Shown here piece after piece: positions 16,112 to 23,363 of a stretch of DNA of 26,631 bases. Within the stretch, counting starts at the first letter, position 1. Every line of letters starts with the position of its first letter. The notes under the pieces were generated by a model, which made no database searches, was not told the DNA's origin, and worked only from the letters and a program-made list of their open reading frames with translations. Source of the DNA: a virus; the IMG/VR virus record IMGVR_UViG_3300007345_000221, positions 1 through 26,631 of that record. One strand, written 5' to 3'. A program made the position numbers and the translations under genes.

Positions 16112-18313
16112 TCAACCTTTTTGCCTTTGGAGGTCTACTTTTTGACGCTCCACCTCCAGCCTTGCCTTGTCAATTTCATCCTTACGCCCGTTACCATCGG
16201 CATCAGTAGTCATCTTAGCAGCAAGGTCCATCTTCTTCAACTCTACCTTAACAGCTCTATCGCGCTCATTTTGATCAGCCTCAAACTGCTGCTTCTCAGC
16301 TTGCATCTGTTGTTGGGCTTGCATCTGTGCCTGCTGCTGTTGTTGCTGCATCTGCTGTTGTTGCTGCTGCATTTCCTGCTGCTTGCTATCAACCTCTGCC
16401 AAGAGTGTCTTGATTTTGCTGAAGTTGTTAGTATCGAGGATTTCTGCAATCGTACCGGGCTGTTGTCCGTTCTGCGCAAATGCCTGTGCAAGACCTTTGA
16501 GCTGTTGGAGCTTGTCTTGCTCGCGGCTATTGTTCTTGACAAAGACACCGTACTCCGCTTCTTGATACTCCTCAGGGTCAATGTTGATCATAGCTGTACG
16601 CAAATCGCTTGTCACATAAGTCATCTTCTTGCCTTCACGCCACGCAATCTTGCTTGTATCTAGCAAGCCCAAGTATTCGCGCTCAATGAAGTTCTCAAAC
16701 CGGCGGAACAGCTCCTCGCTAATGACAGAAGACTGGAAAATGGCACGCTCAGTGGTGCCCACACCATCAGAGGTTTTCACCTGACCCTTTCGCTGCCGGC
16801 TAATACCAATCATCTCCTCCCACTCCGTCTTGATAGCCTGCAAAAGCTGGAACTGTGCAGCGATATACTGACCTAAGGACATATCCAGTACCTGATACTG
16901 GTTGAATGTCACGCGCTCGTTGTTCTTGCCCTCTGCTGTAGAGTCAATAAAGGCAAAACCCATAGCATCTGCGTAGTACATGAACTTCTCCTCATCCCAC
17001 CCATGGCGTTTGGGGATGGTGTTCATCTCCATCAGCATAATCTTGTCCTTGTTCTTAGCAATAGACAGCTCCAGTCGGTAGTGGAATACGTTGTAAAGCA
17101 CCTGATACGCCAAGCCCATGCTACACACACTGATGTTGTCGCTGTGTCGATTGCTGTACACACGACCGTTGTATGGCAGCTTGCAGACAGAAATGTTATT
17201 CATTTCATTGCGCTGCACCGGATGCGGTTGGTGAGATACATAGATGTCTTTATCGATCTGGTATCCTTCCCATACCTCGTTCACCCAGTAGTAGGTAATA
17301 TCCTCGCCCTCCTCTTTTTTGTAGGACTCGTCAACTACCATCTCCTGCTCCTGCCCTAACTCATCAGTGAACTTGAGAATACCTACACGGCTAAAGGACT
17401 TCCAGCAAACGTGCAATACCTCCACCATACGGTCGGACTCATCGTCCTCTGGCTTGTTGATGAACATACTCTGCACACCTCCGTAGCTGCTATCTCGGTA
17501 TTTACCATGCGGAGCTTCGAGTCGGTCAATGTCTTTGCTGCTCAACACATCATAGAAGCGGTCTACAACTTGGTTTACCGACATGATTTGGCGGCGGACG
17601 ACCCAATCAGCGTCTTCAATGAACTCTACATCTGGTCCTTTCTCATAGTCAATATCCAAAGGCGACACGACATCATACTCAACGTCGTTCATACATACGT
17701 CCTTGTACGTATAGCACTCACCGGCAATAAGCCAGTCAAAGAACAAACGCTGGCTCTTATCTTCAAAGTTCAGCCAGTCGAATAGGTAGTTCAATACCTC
17801 TTGACCTATGATGGCACGAGAATCGCGGTAGTTACTGAGTACCTGCTCCATGTACTCCTCAGCAACAGGCATCTCTTGGGACTCCTGCCCCGTTTCCATA
17901 CCCTGTGCGTTCGCCTCATTGATAAAGACTTGCTCTAAGTACTCCTTAAACTGCTGCTGGCGGTACTTGTCAAAGCGTGATTCGATATCCGCATTGCGTA
18001 CAACCACCTGATAAGCCATGGGACGCTTAGCTTTCTCACCTAAGAGCAGGTCAACTACCGGCTTGATGATGTTATAGTTCCTCAGACGTGCAGGGAAGTT
18101 CTTCTTTGCCCAAGCCTCACTGTTGTAAGGATTGGTAACATAGTTGTAGTCTGCCTCACGGATATTACCGTTATAGGCTTCGTAGTACGTCTGCAACGTG
18201 TGCTTGGTGCTCGTACTAAAGCTGCTGCGGTTGATGAATGCACGAATGCACTCTTTAGCCCAGTCTTTAGTCTTGCGAGACCTAGCAATTTTTTGTTTAG
18301 GGATTTGAAACAT
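16112..18313 (-). CDS. Portal protein with Gln-rich C-terminus
   Basis: 733 residues. The N-terminal ~100 residues have the usual portal entry of Bacteroidota phages: YYEAYNGNIREADYNYVTNP, then LRNYNIIKPVVDLLLGEKAKRP. A central region with PLDIDYEKGPDVEFIEDADW and YRDSRAIIGQEVLNYLFDWL is followed by the stem helix (FQSSVISEELFRRFENFIER). Residues ~643-681 are mostly Gln/Met/Ala (runs of 6 Gln), probably a coiled coil. At residues 704-715 D-A-D-G-N-G-R-K-D-E-I-D fits a Ca-binding loop with acidic or Asn ligands at positions 1, 3, 5, 9 and 12. The portal forms the dodecameric DNA channel on which the terminase docks. It lies 11 nt after the terminase gene. The Gln-rich tail is longer than I would expect for phages outside this group. 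Confidence 0.92.
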   Translation of the reverse strand: MFQIPKQKIARSRKTKDWAKECIRAFINRSSFSTSTKHTLQTYYEAYNGNIREADYNYVTNPYNSEAWAKKNFPARLRNYNIIKPVVDLLLGEKAKRPMAYQVVVRNADIESRFDKYRQQQFKEYLEQVFINEANAQGMETGQESQEMPVAEEYMEQVLSNYRDSRAIIGQEVLNYLFDWLNFEDKSQRLFFDWLIAGECYTYKDVCMNDVEYDVVSPLDIDYEKGPDVEFIEDADWVVRRQIMSVNQVVDRFYDVLSSKDIDRLEAPHGKYRDSSYGGVQSMFINKPEDDESDRMVEVLHVCWKSFSRVGILKFTDELGQEQEMVVDESYKKEEGEDITYYWVNEVWEGYQIDKDIYVSHQPHPVQRNEMNNISVCKLPYNGRVYSNRHSDNISVCSMGLAYQVLYNVFHYRLELSIAKNKDKIMLMEMNTIPKRHGWDEEKFMYYADAMGFAFIDSTAEGKNNERVTFNQYQVLDMSLGQYIAAQFQLLQAIKTEWEEMIGISRQRKGQVKTSDGVGTTERAIFQSSVISEELFRRFENFIEREYLGLLDTSKIAWREGKKMTYVTSDLRTAMINIDPEEYQEAEYGVFVKNNSREQDKLQQLKGLAQAFAQNGQQPGTIAEILDTNNFSKIKTLLAEVDSKQQEMQQQQQQMQQQQQQAQMQAQQQMQAEKQQFEADQNERDRAVKVELKKMDLAAKMTTDADGNGRKDEIDKARLEVERQKVDLQRQKG

Positions 18314-18324
18314 CCGTATGCGTT

Positions 18325-20334
18325 TTATGAGAAGAAGGCTCGATCAAAAAAAGTGTTTTCGCTCTGTTGCTCTACTAACTGAACTTCTTTTGTATGCAGA
18401 TCCTTCAGATGGAACATGCCTACCAGCAAGGCGGATACCCGGTCAAAGTTTCCGCGCCTGTTGTACTTTACTAGCTCATCGATAAGTGCTATATCGTAAA
18501 TGAAATGCAAGTTGAGTTTTTGCTCACCTTGCTCATCACGACCTCTCGGTGTCTTGAGCCAGTCTCGTAAGTAAATTTCTGCTTGCCCTTTGCGTTCTTT
18601 GCTACCCATGCTCATACCGTAGCTACGGCCCAGCTTGCGTATCCGAACGTTGTCTGTTTTGTCGAAGATTTCTACCTCCGGCATCAGATACTGCATTAGT
18701 TTATGACGCTTGGCATAAGGAATGATCTCACCTCGGTCATTCTCGAAACCTATACGTGCATTATAATACTTTGCTAGCAAAAATAGGTTATAGTTGTACT
18801 CATCCTGCGTATCAGGACGTCCTACATAGGAAGCAACAATCATATCGTCCGGCTGACTAAGCGTATTTACACGTTTTATGACGTATGCGGCTCCTAGAGA
18901 CGTGCCATAGCCATCCTGGGCGTAAGGGTCATGCACGATGATGTACAAATCACGTGGTACCTCGCCATTTTGCTTGTAGGGTGACTGATAAACTACTGGA
19001 CATCCGGTAGTATCGTCCCCACGTTGTACCGGAAACTTCATTACAGGGCGTAGTCGGTCGTCTGGACGCAATTTGACGCCTTCTTTACCCTCTACAAGGT
19101 GCCCTGCTACAGCCAAACTCTTAAACATACCGCTGCGAACTAGCTCATTGCGGTGCTCAATCAACGCAGCCGTAGGGAATACGTTGCTACTGTGCTGTAG
19201 GAAAGCTTCTTTGGGAGTAAAAGGGTACTCGGTAATGTGCTTATCAAGCACCCCCGCATCTTTCGCGTCACGCTTGATTTGCTCTCGTGTAGCCTCCTCA
19301 GATTGGCGAGCACCTGCAATATCGCTATTGCCATCGTGGTCCATATGCCCAATCTTGTTTTTGTATGCCGGGAAGAAGTACCCACAAGTGGTATGGTCGC
19401 TGCTTTCGTCCCAGATATTGGTAATAGGTAGGAGGTTGTATGCTTCTGGGTTATAGAACATACTCTCAAAGTCGATAGTACCTCCAGCCATGTCACCACC
19501 CGTACCAAATAGAATCATCTGCCCCGTGGTGATACCTCCATCCTCTACAGTTGGCTTAGTTGCCAGGTATGACGCTTTAAGATTGTCAAAAGCGCCACAC
19601 TCTTCGAAGATTACGATGGAGGCATCTTTACCACGAGCAGCGTCTGGGTTGTCTTTAAATGTGATAGCCTCTACTTCCGACTTGTAGCCCTTCTCCACCT
19701 GCTGGCCCGACATATACTCTAAATAGCTGGCCCTGCGGTGGTTTTGCTTGTCTACAACTTGGCGCCTTTTAGCCCAGCCGGTATGCTCATTCAAGAAGTT
19801 CATGTTGTCAGTAACCATTGCCATGATACCTTTAGGGTACAAGTACTTCTTGTCAAATGCGCATAAAAGGGTGTAGCTGTTACGTTCCGTATTGAACGTA
19901 TTCGTAACAAGAGCAGCGTTTTTATAAGAGAATCCCTTACGACGCGCCTTACCTACGATCATATGACGCCCACCATTCATATGAGCCTCTTCCACGTGTG
20001 TGGAAAGGTTCAGCCTTTCATAGTCTACTGGTTTGATCCCGTTACGGGCTATCTCCTGCAGCCAGAAGTATTCATAGTCCCCATCCCAGAAGTTGGGGAA
20101 GCTCAAAATCTTCTTGTTACCCTTGTCAGTCAGCTTTATCTGTACGTAATTCAAGTAGAAGTAATGGTGTCCAGTGATGGACACATCTCCTACCGTGTAC
20201 CCCTCAGTACACCGGCGTAACTGCTCTGCCCAAAACTCAAAGTATGCTGCAGACCCCTCTGGGTCGCCGCAGTAGAAGCCATGTTCTAGAAAATGACGGC
20301 CTGCTCTATTGAATTCACGGGTGTTAGTCAACAT
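18325..20334 (-). CDS. terL: Terminase large subunit (ATPase and nuclease)
   Basis: 669 residues from ATG 20334. A TTG at 20343 is in frame but overlaps the upstream stop and is less likely. (Residue numbers below count from the TTG.) The N-terminal adaptor part ends with GHHYFYLNYVQIKL. The ATPase has a deviant Walker A, V130-GKARRKGFSYKNA, and Walker B IVIFEE at 243-248, followed by the FGTGG coupling segment at 279-283. The nuclease has acidic residues D472 (HDPYAQDG), E534 and D536 (GFENDRGE), and D634 (NFDRVSALL). TerL pumps DNA into the prohead through the portal and cuts it at the end. It is followed immediately by the portal gene. All three nuclease clusters and the ATPase are intact. 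Confidence 0.93.
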   Translation of the reverse strand: MLTNTREFNRAGRHFLEHGFYCGDPEGSAAYFEFWAEQLRRCTEGYTVGDVSITGHHYFYLNYVQIKLTDKGNKKILSFPNFWDGDYEYFWLQEIARNGIKPVDYERLNLSTHVEEAHMNGGRHMIVGKARRKGFSYKNAALVTNTFNTERNSYTLLCAFDKKYLYPKGIMAMVTDNMNFLNEHTGWAKRRQVVDKQNHRRASYLEYMSGQQVEKGYKSEVEAITFKDNPDAARGKDASIVIFEECGAFDNLKASYLATKPTVEDGGITTGQMILFGTGGDMAGGTIDFESMFYNPEAYNLLPITNIWDESSDHTTCGYFFPAYKNKIGHMDHDGNSDIAGARQSEEATREQIKRDAKDAGVLDKHITEYPFTPKEAFLQHSSNVFPTAALIEHRNELVRSGMFKSLAVAGHLVEGKEGVKLRPDDRLRPVMKFPVQRGDDTTGCPVVYQSPYKQNGEVPRDLYIIVHDPYAQDGYGTSLGAAYVIKRVNTLSQPDDMIVASYVGRPDTQDEYNYNLFLLAKYYNARIGFENDRGEIIPYAKRHKLMQYLMPEVEIFDKTDNVRIRKLGRSYGMSMGSKERKGQAEIYLRDWLKTPRGRDEQGEQKLNLHFIYDIALIDELVKYNRRGNFDRVSALLVGMFHLKDLHTKEVQLVEQQSENTFFDRAFFS

Positions 20335-20339
20335 TGTCG

Positions 20340-20903
20340 TCAATCTTCGAAGAGGCCTTTCTTACCTCCACCTTTAATACGCGTATCGTTGGACTCTTCC
20401 TTGCGGACTTTCTCTTCAAGAACGGTAATGTTCTCAATCGCCTTAGGGAGCTTTTCAGAAATCTCCAACATGCGTGTAACGGAACGAGTAACAGGGTCAA
20501 TATCTTCCAAATCAGGATCAGCAAGAGCAGCATCAATGCGCTCACGTAGCGTATCGATGAGCCGACTGCTCGTAAGAAGACCCCCCCTAATAGATGCAAG
20601 ACTTTTAAGGGTGGGAGTTTTTGACAGCTCCAAATACTTTGCAATAGCTGCTTTGACTTTGTCATCGGGCTTATAGTCTTTGCCCAACCCTGTATCTGTG
20701 GACACGCGTAAGCGCCGCTCGTCTTCCGGATAAATGTAGTAGGGCGATTTATGGTCGTGGATAAAGTAGATGTAGCTAAACTCCTTGAGCGCCTCTTTCT
20801 TATCCTTCGTCCGGTCACGTGTGAGCAGCGCTTTAAACTCAGGGATGAGTTTCAGCTCTACGTCTACTACTACCTTAAAGTTTTCTTCTCTGAATAACCG
20901 CAT
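20340..20903 (-). CDS. Packaging-associated helical protein, possible small terminase
   Basis: 187 residues. There is an N-terminal beta/helix part (EENFKVVVDVELKLIPEF), then FSYIYFIHDHKSPYYIYPED, then DDKVKAAIAKYLELSKTP, TLKSLASIRGGLLTSSRLI and long charged helices through EISEKLPKAIENITVLEEKV. The C-terminal tail, RIKGGGKKGLFED, is flexible and acidic/basic. It sits 5 nt upstream of terL. In Bacteroidota phages a protein of this kind usually precedes terL in my memory, so a TerS-like DNA-recognition role is plausible. No clear HTH motif is visible. Its start overlaps the upstream gene by 29 nt. Confidence 0.7.
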   Translation of the reverse strand: MRLFREENFKVVVDVELKLIPEFKALLTRDRTKDKKEALKEFSYIYFIHDHKSPYYIYPEDERRLRVSTDTGLGKDYKPDDKVKAAIAKYLELSKTPTLKSLASIRGGLLTSSRLIDTLRERIDAALADPDLEDIDPVTRSVTRMLEISEKLPKAIENITVLEEKVRKEESNDTRIKGGGKKGLFED

Positions 20904-21108
20904 GGTTCAGTTTTGACAATCGCCCAGGTTTGACATAGAACTTGCCGAGATATGGTAGGCGCACGGTACTAAAGGCGCCCTTCTCCATGTGCTTACGTAA
21001 AAATCCAAACTGACTCATTACTACCTCGGCCACCTCATCATACGTGCCTCCGTCTTCCTCAACAATCTCAAGGATGATTTCGTGCATTACTTTACTCGGG
21101 CGGGGCAT
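20875..21108 (-). CDS. Small HU-like or DNA-binding protein upstream of terminase
   Basis: 77 residues. The first half is helical (MHEIILEIVEEDGGTYDEVA). The second half reads VMSQFGFLRKHMEKGAFSTV, then RLPYLGKFYVKPGRLSKLN. The order helix, V.LP.LGKF, strand, basic tail recalls the last part of HU/IHF-type proteins, in which v.l.glG.F precedes the DNA-binding arm. The similarity is weak. It overlaps both neighbours by a few codons. A role in DNA recognition for packaging is inferred from position; no function is proven. Confidence 0.6.
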   Translation of the reverse strand: MPRPSKVMHEIILEIVEEDGGTYDEVAEVVMSQFGFLRKHMEKGAFSTVRLPYLGKFYVKPGRLSKLNHAVIQRRKL

Positions 21109-21295
21109 ATACGTAGTAGGTTATGGTCGGGTGTTCGGGGCCTATAGTAATCTGAGTCTCGTAGTTTACTGACTGGCCTTCTAGTTCAGCAGCCATTTGC
21201 AGTTCAAAGGCAAAGAGTACATCGAGACTTTGAATCTCATACTCCAGCTTGAACAGCGGTTTCTGCGACGATGAATTTGAAGGTAAGAGACTCAA
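21092..21295 (-). CDS. Small acidic protein, unknown role
   Basis: 67 residues if TTG 21295 is used. This start overlaps the upstream gene by 59 nt, while an internal ATG (21196) would leave only 34 residues. The internal stretch FKLEYEIQSLDVLFAFELQM and the C-terminus TITYYVYAPPE look coding rather than random. CTG codons at 21256 and 21247 are also conceivable starts. It overlaps the following gene by 17 nt and is acidic. Nothing identifies its function. The start is the weak point. Confidence 0.5.
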   Translation of the reverse strand: MSLLPSNSSSQKPLFKLEYEIQSLDVLFAFELQMAAELEGQSVNYETQITIGPEHPTITYYVYAPPE

Positions 21296-21590
21296 GGGTT
21301 CCGTCAGGTTTTACAATGTCGTTGTATCGATACACTCCACTGCGATCCTTATAGATGACCTGCTTGTCCTTTAAACTCTTCACATAGTTGTTTAGCACCG
21401 ACACGCTCTTGAAGCTCATCACCTCTGCTACGTGCTTACGTGCTTGCATACTGCATGCCACTTCTTGGTCGTACTCTAAGAAATGCAGCAAGGCATCTAG
21501 CTCACGCGGAGTCAGCTTCAAGATACCATTCAATAGCTCTAAGTAATGGCGTACGAAACTTTTCTTACTTGTTTGAATCTCCAGCTGCAT
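21237..21590 (-). CDS. Winged-helix-like regulatory protein
   Basis: 117 residues. The order LTPRELDALLHFLEYD, then ARKHVAEVMSFKSVSVLNNY, then VKSLKDKQVIYKDRSG fits a winged helix-turn-helix of the MarR or replication-initiator-accessory kind: a first helix, a recognition helix around SFKSVSVLNNYVKSL, then a wing. A regulator of the late or early switch is plausible because it lies close to the divergent junction. It overlaps the genes on both sides by 26 and 59 nt, so all three probably share one transcript. DNA target unknown. Confidence 0.65.
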   Translation of the reverse strand: MQLEIQTSKKSFVRHYLELLNGILKLTPRELDALLHFLEYDQEVACSMQARKHVAEVMSFKSVSVLNNYVKSLKDKQVIYKDRSGVYRYNDIVKPDGTLESLTFKFIVAETAVQAGV

Positions 21591-21870
21591 TCTCCTGGTA
21601 TTTGTTCACGCGATCAATCTTACGGTTCAAGCGCTTCTTGAGCAGCACACGAACTTGCTTAAGTAAAATGATGCAACACTGATTCTCGACTGAGAAGTTC
21701 TTGTTCTGTAGAGCATACAGACGATCGATGAGCATGCTTACCACCTCCTCATTGGTCGTCCCTGGATTGAACCCGGTAGGTGTCTTCTCTGTGAAGCGCA
21801 CCGTTTGGTACTCAGTTTCTGACTTGAAGTTGTGCAGCCGATACTCTATCCCGGGCTTGACAATTTCCAT
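21565..21870 (-). CDS. Tad1/Acb2-hairpin-like protein (candidate cyclic-nucleotide sponge)
   Basis: 101 residues. Residues 36-84 (PGTTNEEVVSMLIDRLYALQ, then NKNFSVENQCCIILLKQVRV, then LLKKRLNRK) follow the signature that I recall from Tad1/Acb2 family proteins: N-E-[ED]-[LV]-L/V..[ML].I.RL.aLQ, then EN..aI..L, then L..R....R. Residues 22-34 (QTVRFTEKTPTGF) match the short N-terminal strand before it. Known members sequester the signal molecules of Thoeris and CBASS and so block phage defence. The usual C-terminal RG-V-G-T-type tail is not evident here (DRVNKYQENAAGDSNK instead), so ligand-binding may be altered or lost. The gene is followed by the wHTH gene with a 26-nt overlap and lies 30 nt after its upstream neighbour. 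Moderate confidence in family, lower in activity. Confidence 0.6.
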   Translation of the reverse strand: MEIVKPGIEYRLHNFKSETEYQTVRFTEKTPTGFNPGTTNEEVVSMLIDRLYALQNKNFSVENQCCIILLKQVRVLLKKRLNRKIDRVNKYQENAAGDSNK

Positions 21871-21879
21871 GACATTTAA

Positions 21880-21899
21880 TTTCCTCGAAATATAGGAAA
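21880..21899. promoter_or_regulatory. Inverted repeat upstream of the Tad1/Acb2-like gene
   Basis: TTTCCT, 8 nt, AGGAAA forms a 20-nt inverted repeat in the 30-nt gap before the ATG at 21870. On the minus strand TATATTTC within it matches 7 of 8 bases of the TAnnTTTG box. It could be an operator covering a promoter; not tested. Confidence 0.35.
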
Positions 21900-21900
21900 A

Positions 21901-22176
21901 TTATACAGTCTCAGCTTGCTGTTCCCTGAACCTACGCTTATTATAGATTTTCTTGGTCACCATATCCTTCTCCTCCCTGGTCGCAATGCATTGATAAAAC
22001 TCATCGTCCAGCGCCTTAATCTCAACCAAGAACTGATACCAGATCTGCTCAGCGGCAACCGGGTTCTTCATGTCAAACTTACTCTTAGTACCCAGATTAG
22101 CTTGAATACAAGCATTCATCTCTAATAGGGCATCAATCTTCTTACGTGTCTCCACGTCCTTGTAGTACTTACTCAT
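21901..22176 (-). CDS. Small charged helical protein, unknown role
   Basis: 91 residues, predicted almost entirely helical and charged: YYKDVETRKKIDALLEMNAC, then AAEQIWYQFLVEIKALDDEF, then a basic end TKKIYNKRRFREQQAE. No metal, nucleotide or HTH motif is visible. It probably belongs to the leftward operon, 30 nt before the Tad1/Acb2-like gene, with a small gap of 14 nt to the next putative gene upstream. A small late adaptor is one possibility; no family recognised. Confidence 0.65.
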   Translation of the reverse strand: MSKYYKDVETRKKIDALLEMNACIQANLGTKSKFDMKNPVAAEQIWYQFLVEIKALDDEFYQCIATREEKDMVTKKIYNKRRFREQQAETV

Positions 22177-22190
22177 AATAGCATAACAGA

Positions 22191-22529
22191 TTAGCCAGAC
22201 TTACAGTTCTCTAATAGGGCATAAGTCGCATCATCCATGTCCTCGTGTAACATGTCCCCGGATATATAGACACCCGTGGTCGTTTGGATGATAACAACAT
22301 CCCCACCCCCTTGACACTGGTAGAATGTAAACAAGTAATTGTCTACACACTTCATCGTGTACAGGGGGTCTATAAACATACCCAAAGTTAGGGAAGTATG
22401 AGTTTGCTTACCACCCCCACTATACCTCCCCGGTGTTACCCCCACAAGACAACACCCCGGTGGCGTGTGGAACGGGACTTGCTCGTTCCTCACAAGTAAC
22501 CCCTTAATCTCATACACCGTGAAGGACAT
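22191..22529 (-). CDS. Putative small beta-rich protein (doubtful, overlaps divergent gene)
   Basis: 112 residues from ATG 22529, in front of two further in-frame upstream starts. It has a plausible beta pattern (MSFTVYEIKGLLVRNEQVPF, then TMKCVDNYLFTFYQCQGG, then DVVIIQTTTGVYISGDMLHE). Two things argue against it: its codons are unlike neighbouring genes (nine GGG for Gly, plus AGG for Arg), and it overlaps the divergent rightward gene by 11 nt while containing imperfect inverted repeats at 22377-22400 and 22430-22460. It may be a real first gene of the leftward operon or a chance frame through a control region. Confidence 0.42.
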   Translation of the reverse strand: MSFTVYEIKGLLVRNEQVPFHTPPGCCLVGVTPGRYSGGGKQTHTSLTLGMFIDPLYTMKCVDNYLFTFYQCQGGGDVVIIQTTTGVYISGDMLHEDMDDATYALLENCKSG

Positions 22530-22857
22530 TACCCTCTTTCCCATCCGCAAGACCGACACTGGTCTCACCGCAACTGTACGAACCCCAGATTCTCTTGAGG
22601 AACGTCTGCTCTTTGTAGACGACGCCTATACTGCCAAACACCTTGGCGTGGCTCTTCCCAAGGGCACCAAGACATGGGTCGAGTGCCAAGATGCCGGTGA
22701 CGATTACCCAACGTTCAAACGTGACCAACAATTTGACGTCAGTGCACCTGCGGGTCACCACTTTGATGTCGTGCCATGGCCGGACCGCGAAACCGGCAAG
22801 CCTTGGACCACCAAAGAAGGCGACGTATTCTATGGTCTCGTACTCAAGCGAGACTAA
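22519..22857 (+). CDS. First rightward gene, small protein of unknown role
   Basis: 112 residues from GTG 22519 (MKDITLFPIRKTDTGLTATV). A second GTG, at 22465, is in frame but the added 18 residues look less like coding sequence. The rest reads RTPDSLEERLLFVDDAYTAK, then WVECQDAGDDYPTFKRDQQF, then a C-terminal EGDVFYGLVLKRD. Codons are clearly biased to C-ending ones, as in neighbouring rightward genes, so coding is well supported. No family recognised. The gene is followed at once by a 9-bp hairpin (22859-22880) without a U-tract. Early phage-host interaction is likely by position alone. Confidence 0.68.
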   Translation: MKDITLFPIRKTDTGLTATVRTPDSLEERLLFVDDAYTAKHLGVALPKGTKTWVECQDAGDDYPTFKRDQQFDVSAPAGHHFDVVPWPDRETGKPWTTKEGDVFYGLVLKRD

Positions 22858-22858
22858 G

Positions 22859-22880
22859 AGTGGGGCCTTAGGGCCTTACT
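22859..22880 (+). other. 9-bp hairpin after the first rightward gene
   Basis: AGTGGGGCC, loop TTAG, GGCCTTACT forms a 9-bp stem with two G-U pairs, 1 nt after the stop. No run of T follows, so it is not a normal intrinsic terminator. It may act as a 3'-end-protecting or attenuating structure. Confidence 0.4.
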
Positions 22881-22909
22881 TGGATACACTATCATCAAAA
22901 CGGACTGTA

Positions 22910-22947
22910 AGCTACGTGTGTGCGCTAACCAGCGTCCATGCGTAGCT
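22910..22947 (+). other. Long near-perfect hairpin in a 169-nt gap
   Basis: The arm GCTACGTGTGTGCGCT (22911-22926), loop AACC, and arm AGCGTCCATGCGTAGC (22931-22946) pair over 16 bp with one mismatch and three G-U pairs; A22910-T22947 adds a 17th pair. Only TATTTC follows, so termination would be weak. The gap 22858-23026 otherwise holds only the smaller hairpin at 22859. Candidate structured RNA, attenuator or RNase III-type processing site. Confidence 0.55.
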
Positions 22948-23026
22948 ATTTCGTATCAGATTAAGGGGCTACCTAACCTCAGTACTACAGACTATAATCC
23001 TTTTCATTCATCCAACCATTCTTACC

Positions 23027-23287
23027 ATGTGGACATTAGACTACGTAAATGACCTCATTGCAACTAAGCAATGTCTCATTGCAGACAAGGACGCCTTCAT
23101 TCGTGAGGCTGACTTCAATCGTGACCTTACCGAGTGTGTCAAGTCACGTGCCTTTCAACTTGAGCGACTAACCAAGCTCGAAGAGATTCGTACAGAGATG
23201 GAAGCATGCAGTGCTACTAACTGTATGAATGACTACATCTCACAGAAGGCTTACGTGTATACTCTCATTCAGGCTTACAAGGCTTGA
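23027..23287 (+). CDS. Small helical protein, unknown role
   Basis: 86 residues from ATG 23027. It starts MWTLDYVNDLIATKQCLIAD and continues DKDAFIREADFNRDL, ECVKSRAFQLERLTKLEEIR, then a C-terminal NDYISQKAYVYTLIQAYKA. It is charged and helical, with two to three helices expected and a coiled-coil-like middle. There are four cysteines (C16, C37, C60, C65) in no clear zinc pattern. The leader ends CCATTCTTACC before the ATG, like the leaders of the following two genes. No family recognised; an early host-takeover role is an inference from location. Confidence 0.65.
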   Translation: MWTLDYVNDLIATKQCLIADKDAFIREADFNRDLTECVKSRAFQLERLTKLEEIRTEMEACSATNCMNDYISQKAYVYTLIQAYKA

Positions 23288-23291
23288 GTGG

Positions 23292-23301
23292 GAGTATACT
23301 C
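23292..23301. promoter_or_regulatory. 10-nt perfect palindrome GAGTATACTC
   Basis: GAGTATACTC is its own reverse complement, lies 4 nt after the stop of the preceding gene, and is followed by a CT-repeat. It could be a protein-binding site or a mild hairpin. Chance cannot be excluded. Confidence 0.25.
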
Positions 23302-23363
23302 TTCTCTCTCTCTCCTATATGGTAGATGAGATGATTCCGCGATTCACTTTTCAATCCAATACC

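Noticed and set aside
16121-16663. A 180-codon plus-strand frame of Leu-rich sequence
   Set aside because: It is the antisense of the portal's Gln-rich end; runs of CAG/CAA produce Leu-rich chance frames. It only looks like a membrane protein.
20340-20818. Alternative minus-strand frame of ~160 codons overlapping the pre-terminase gene
   Set aside because: Arg/Ser/Leu-rich with no coherent pattern, while the 20340-20903 frame fits the operon.
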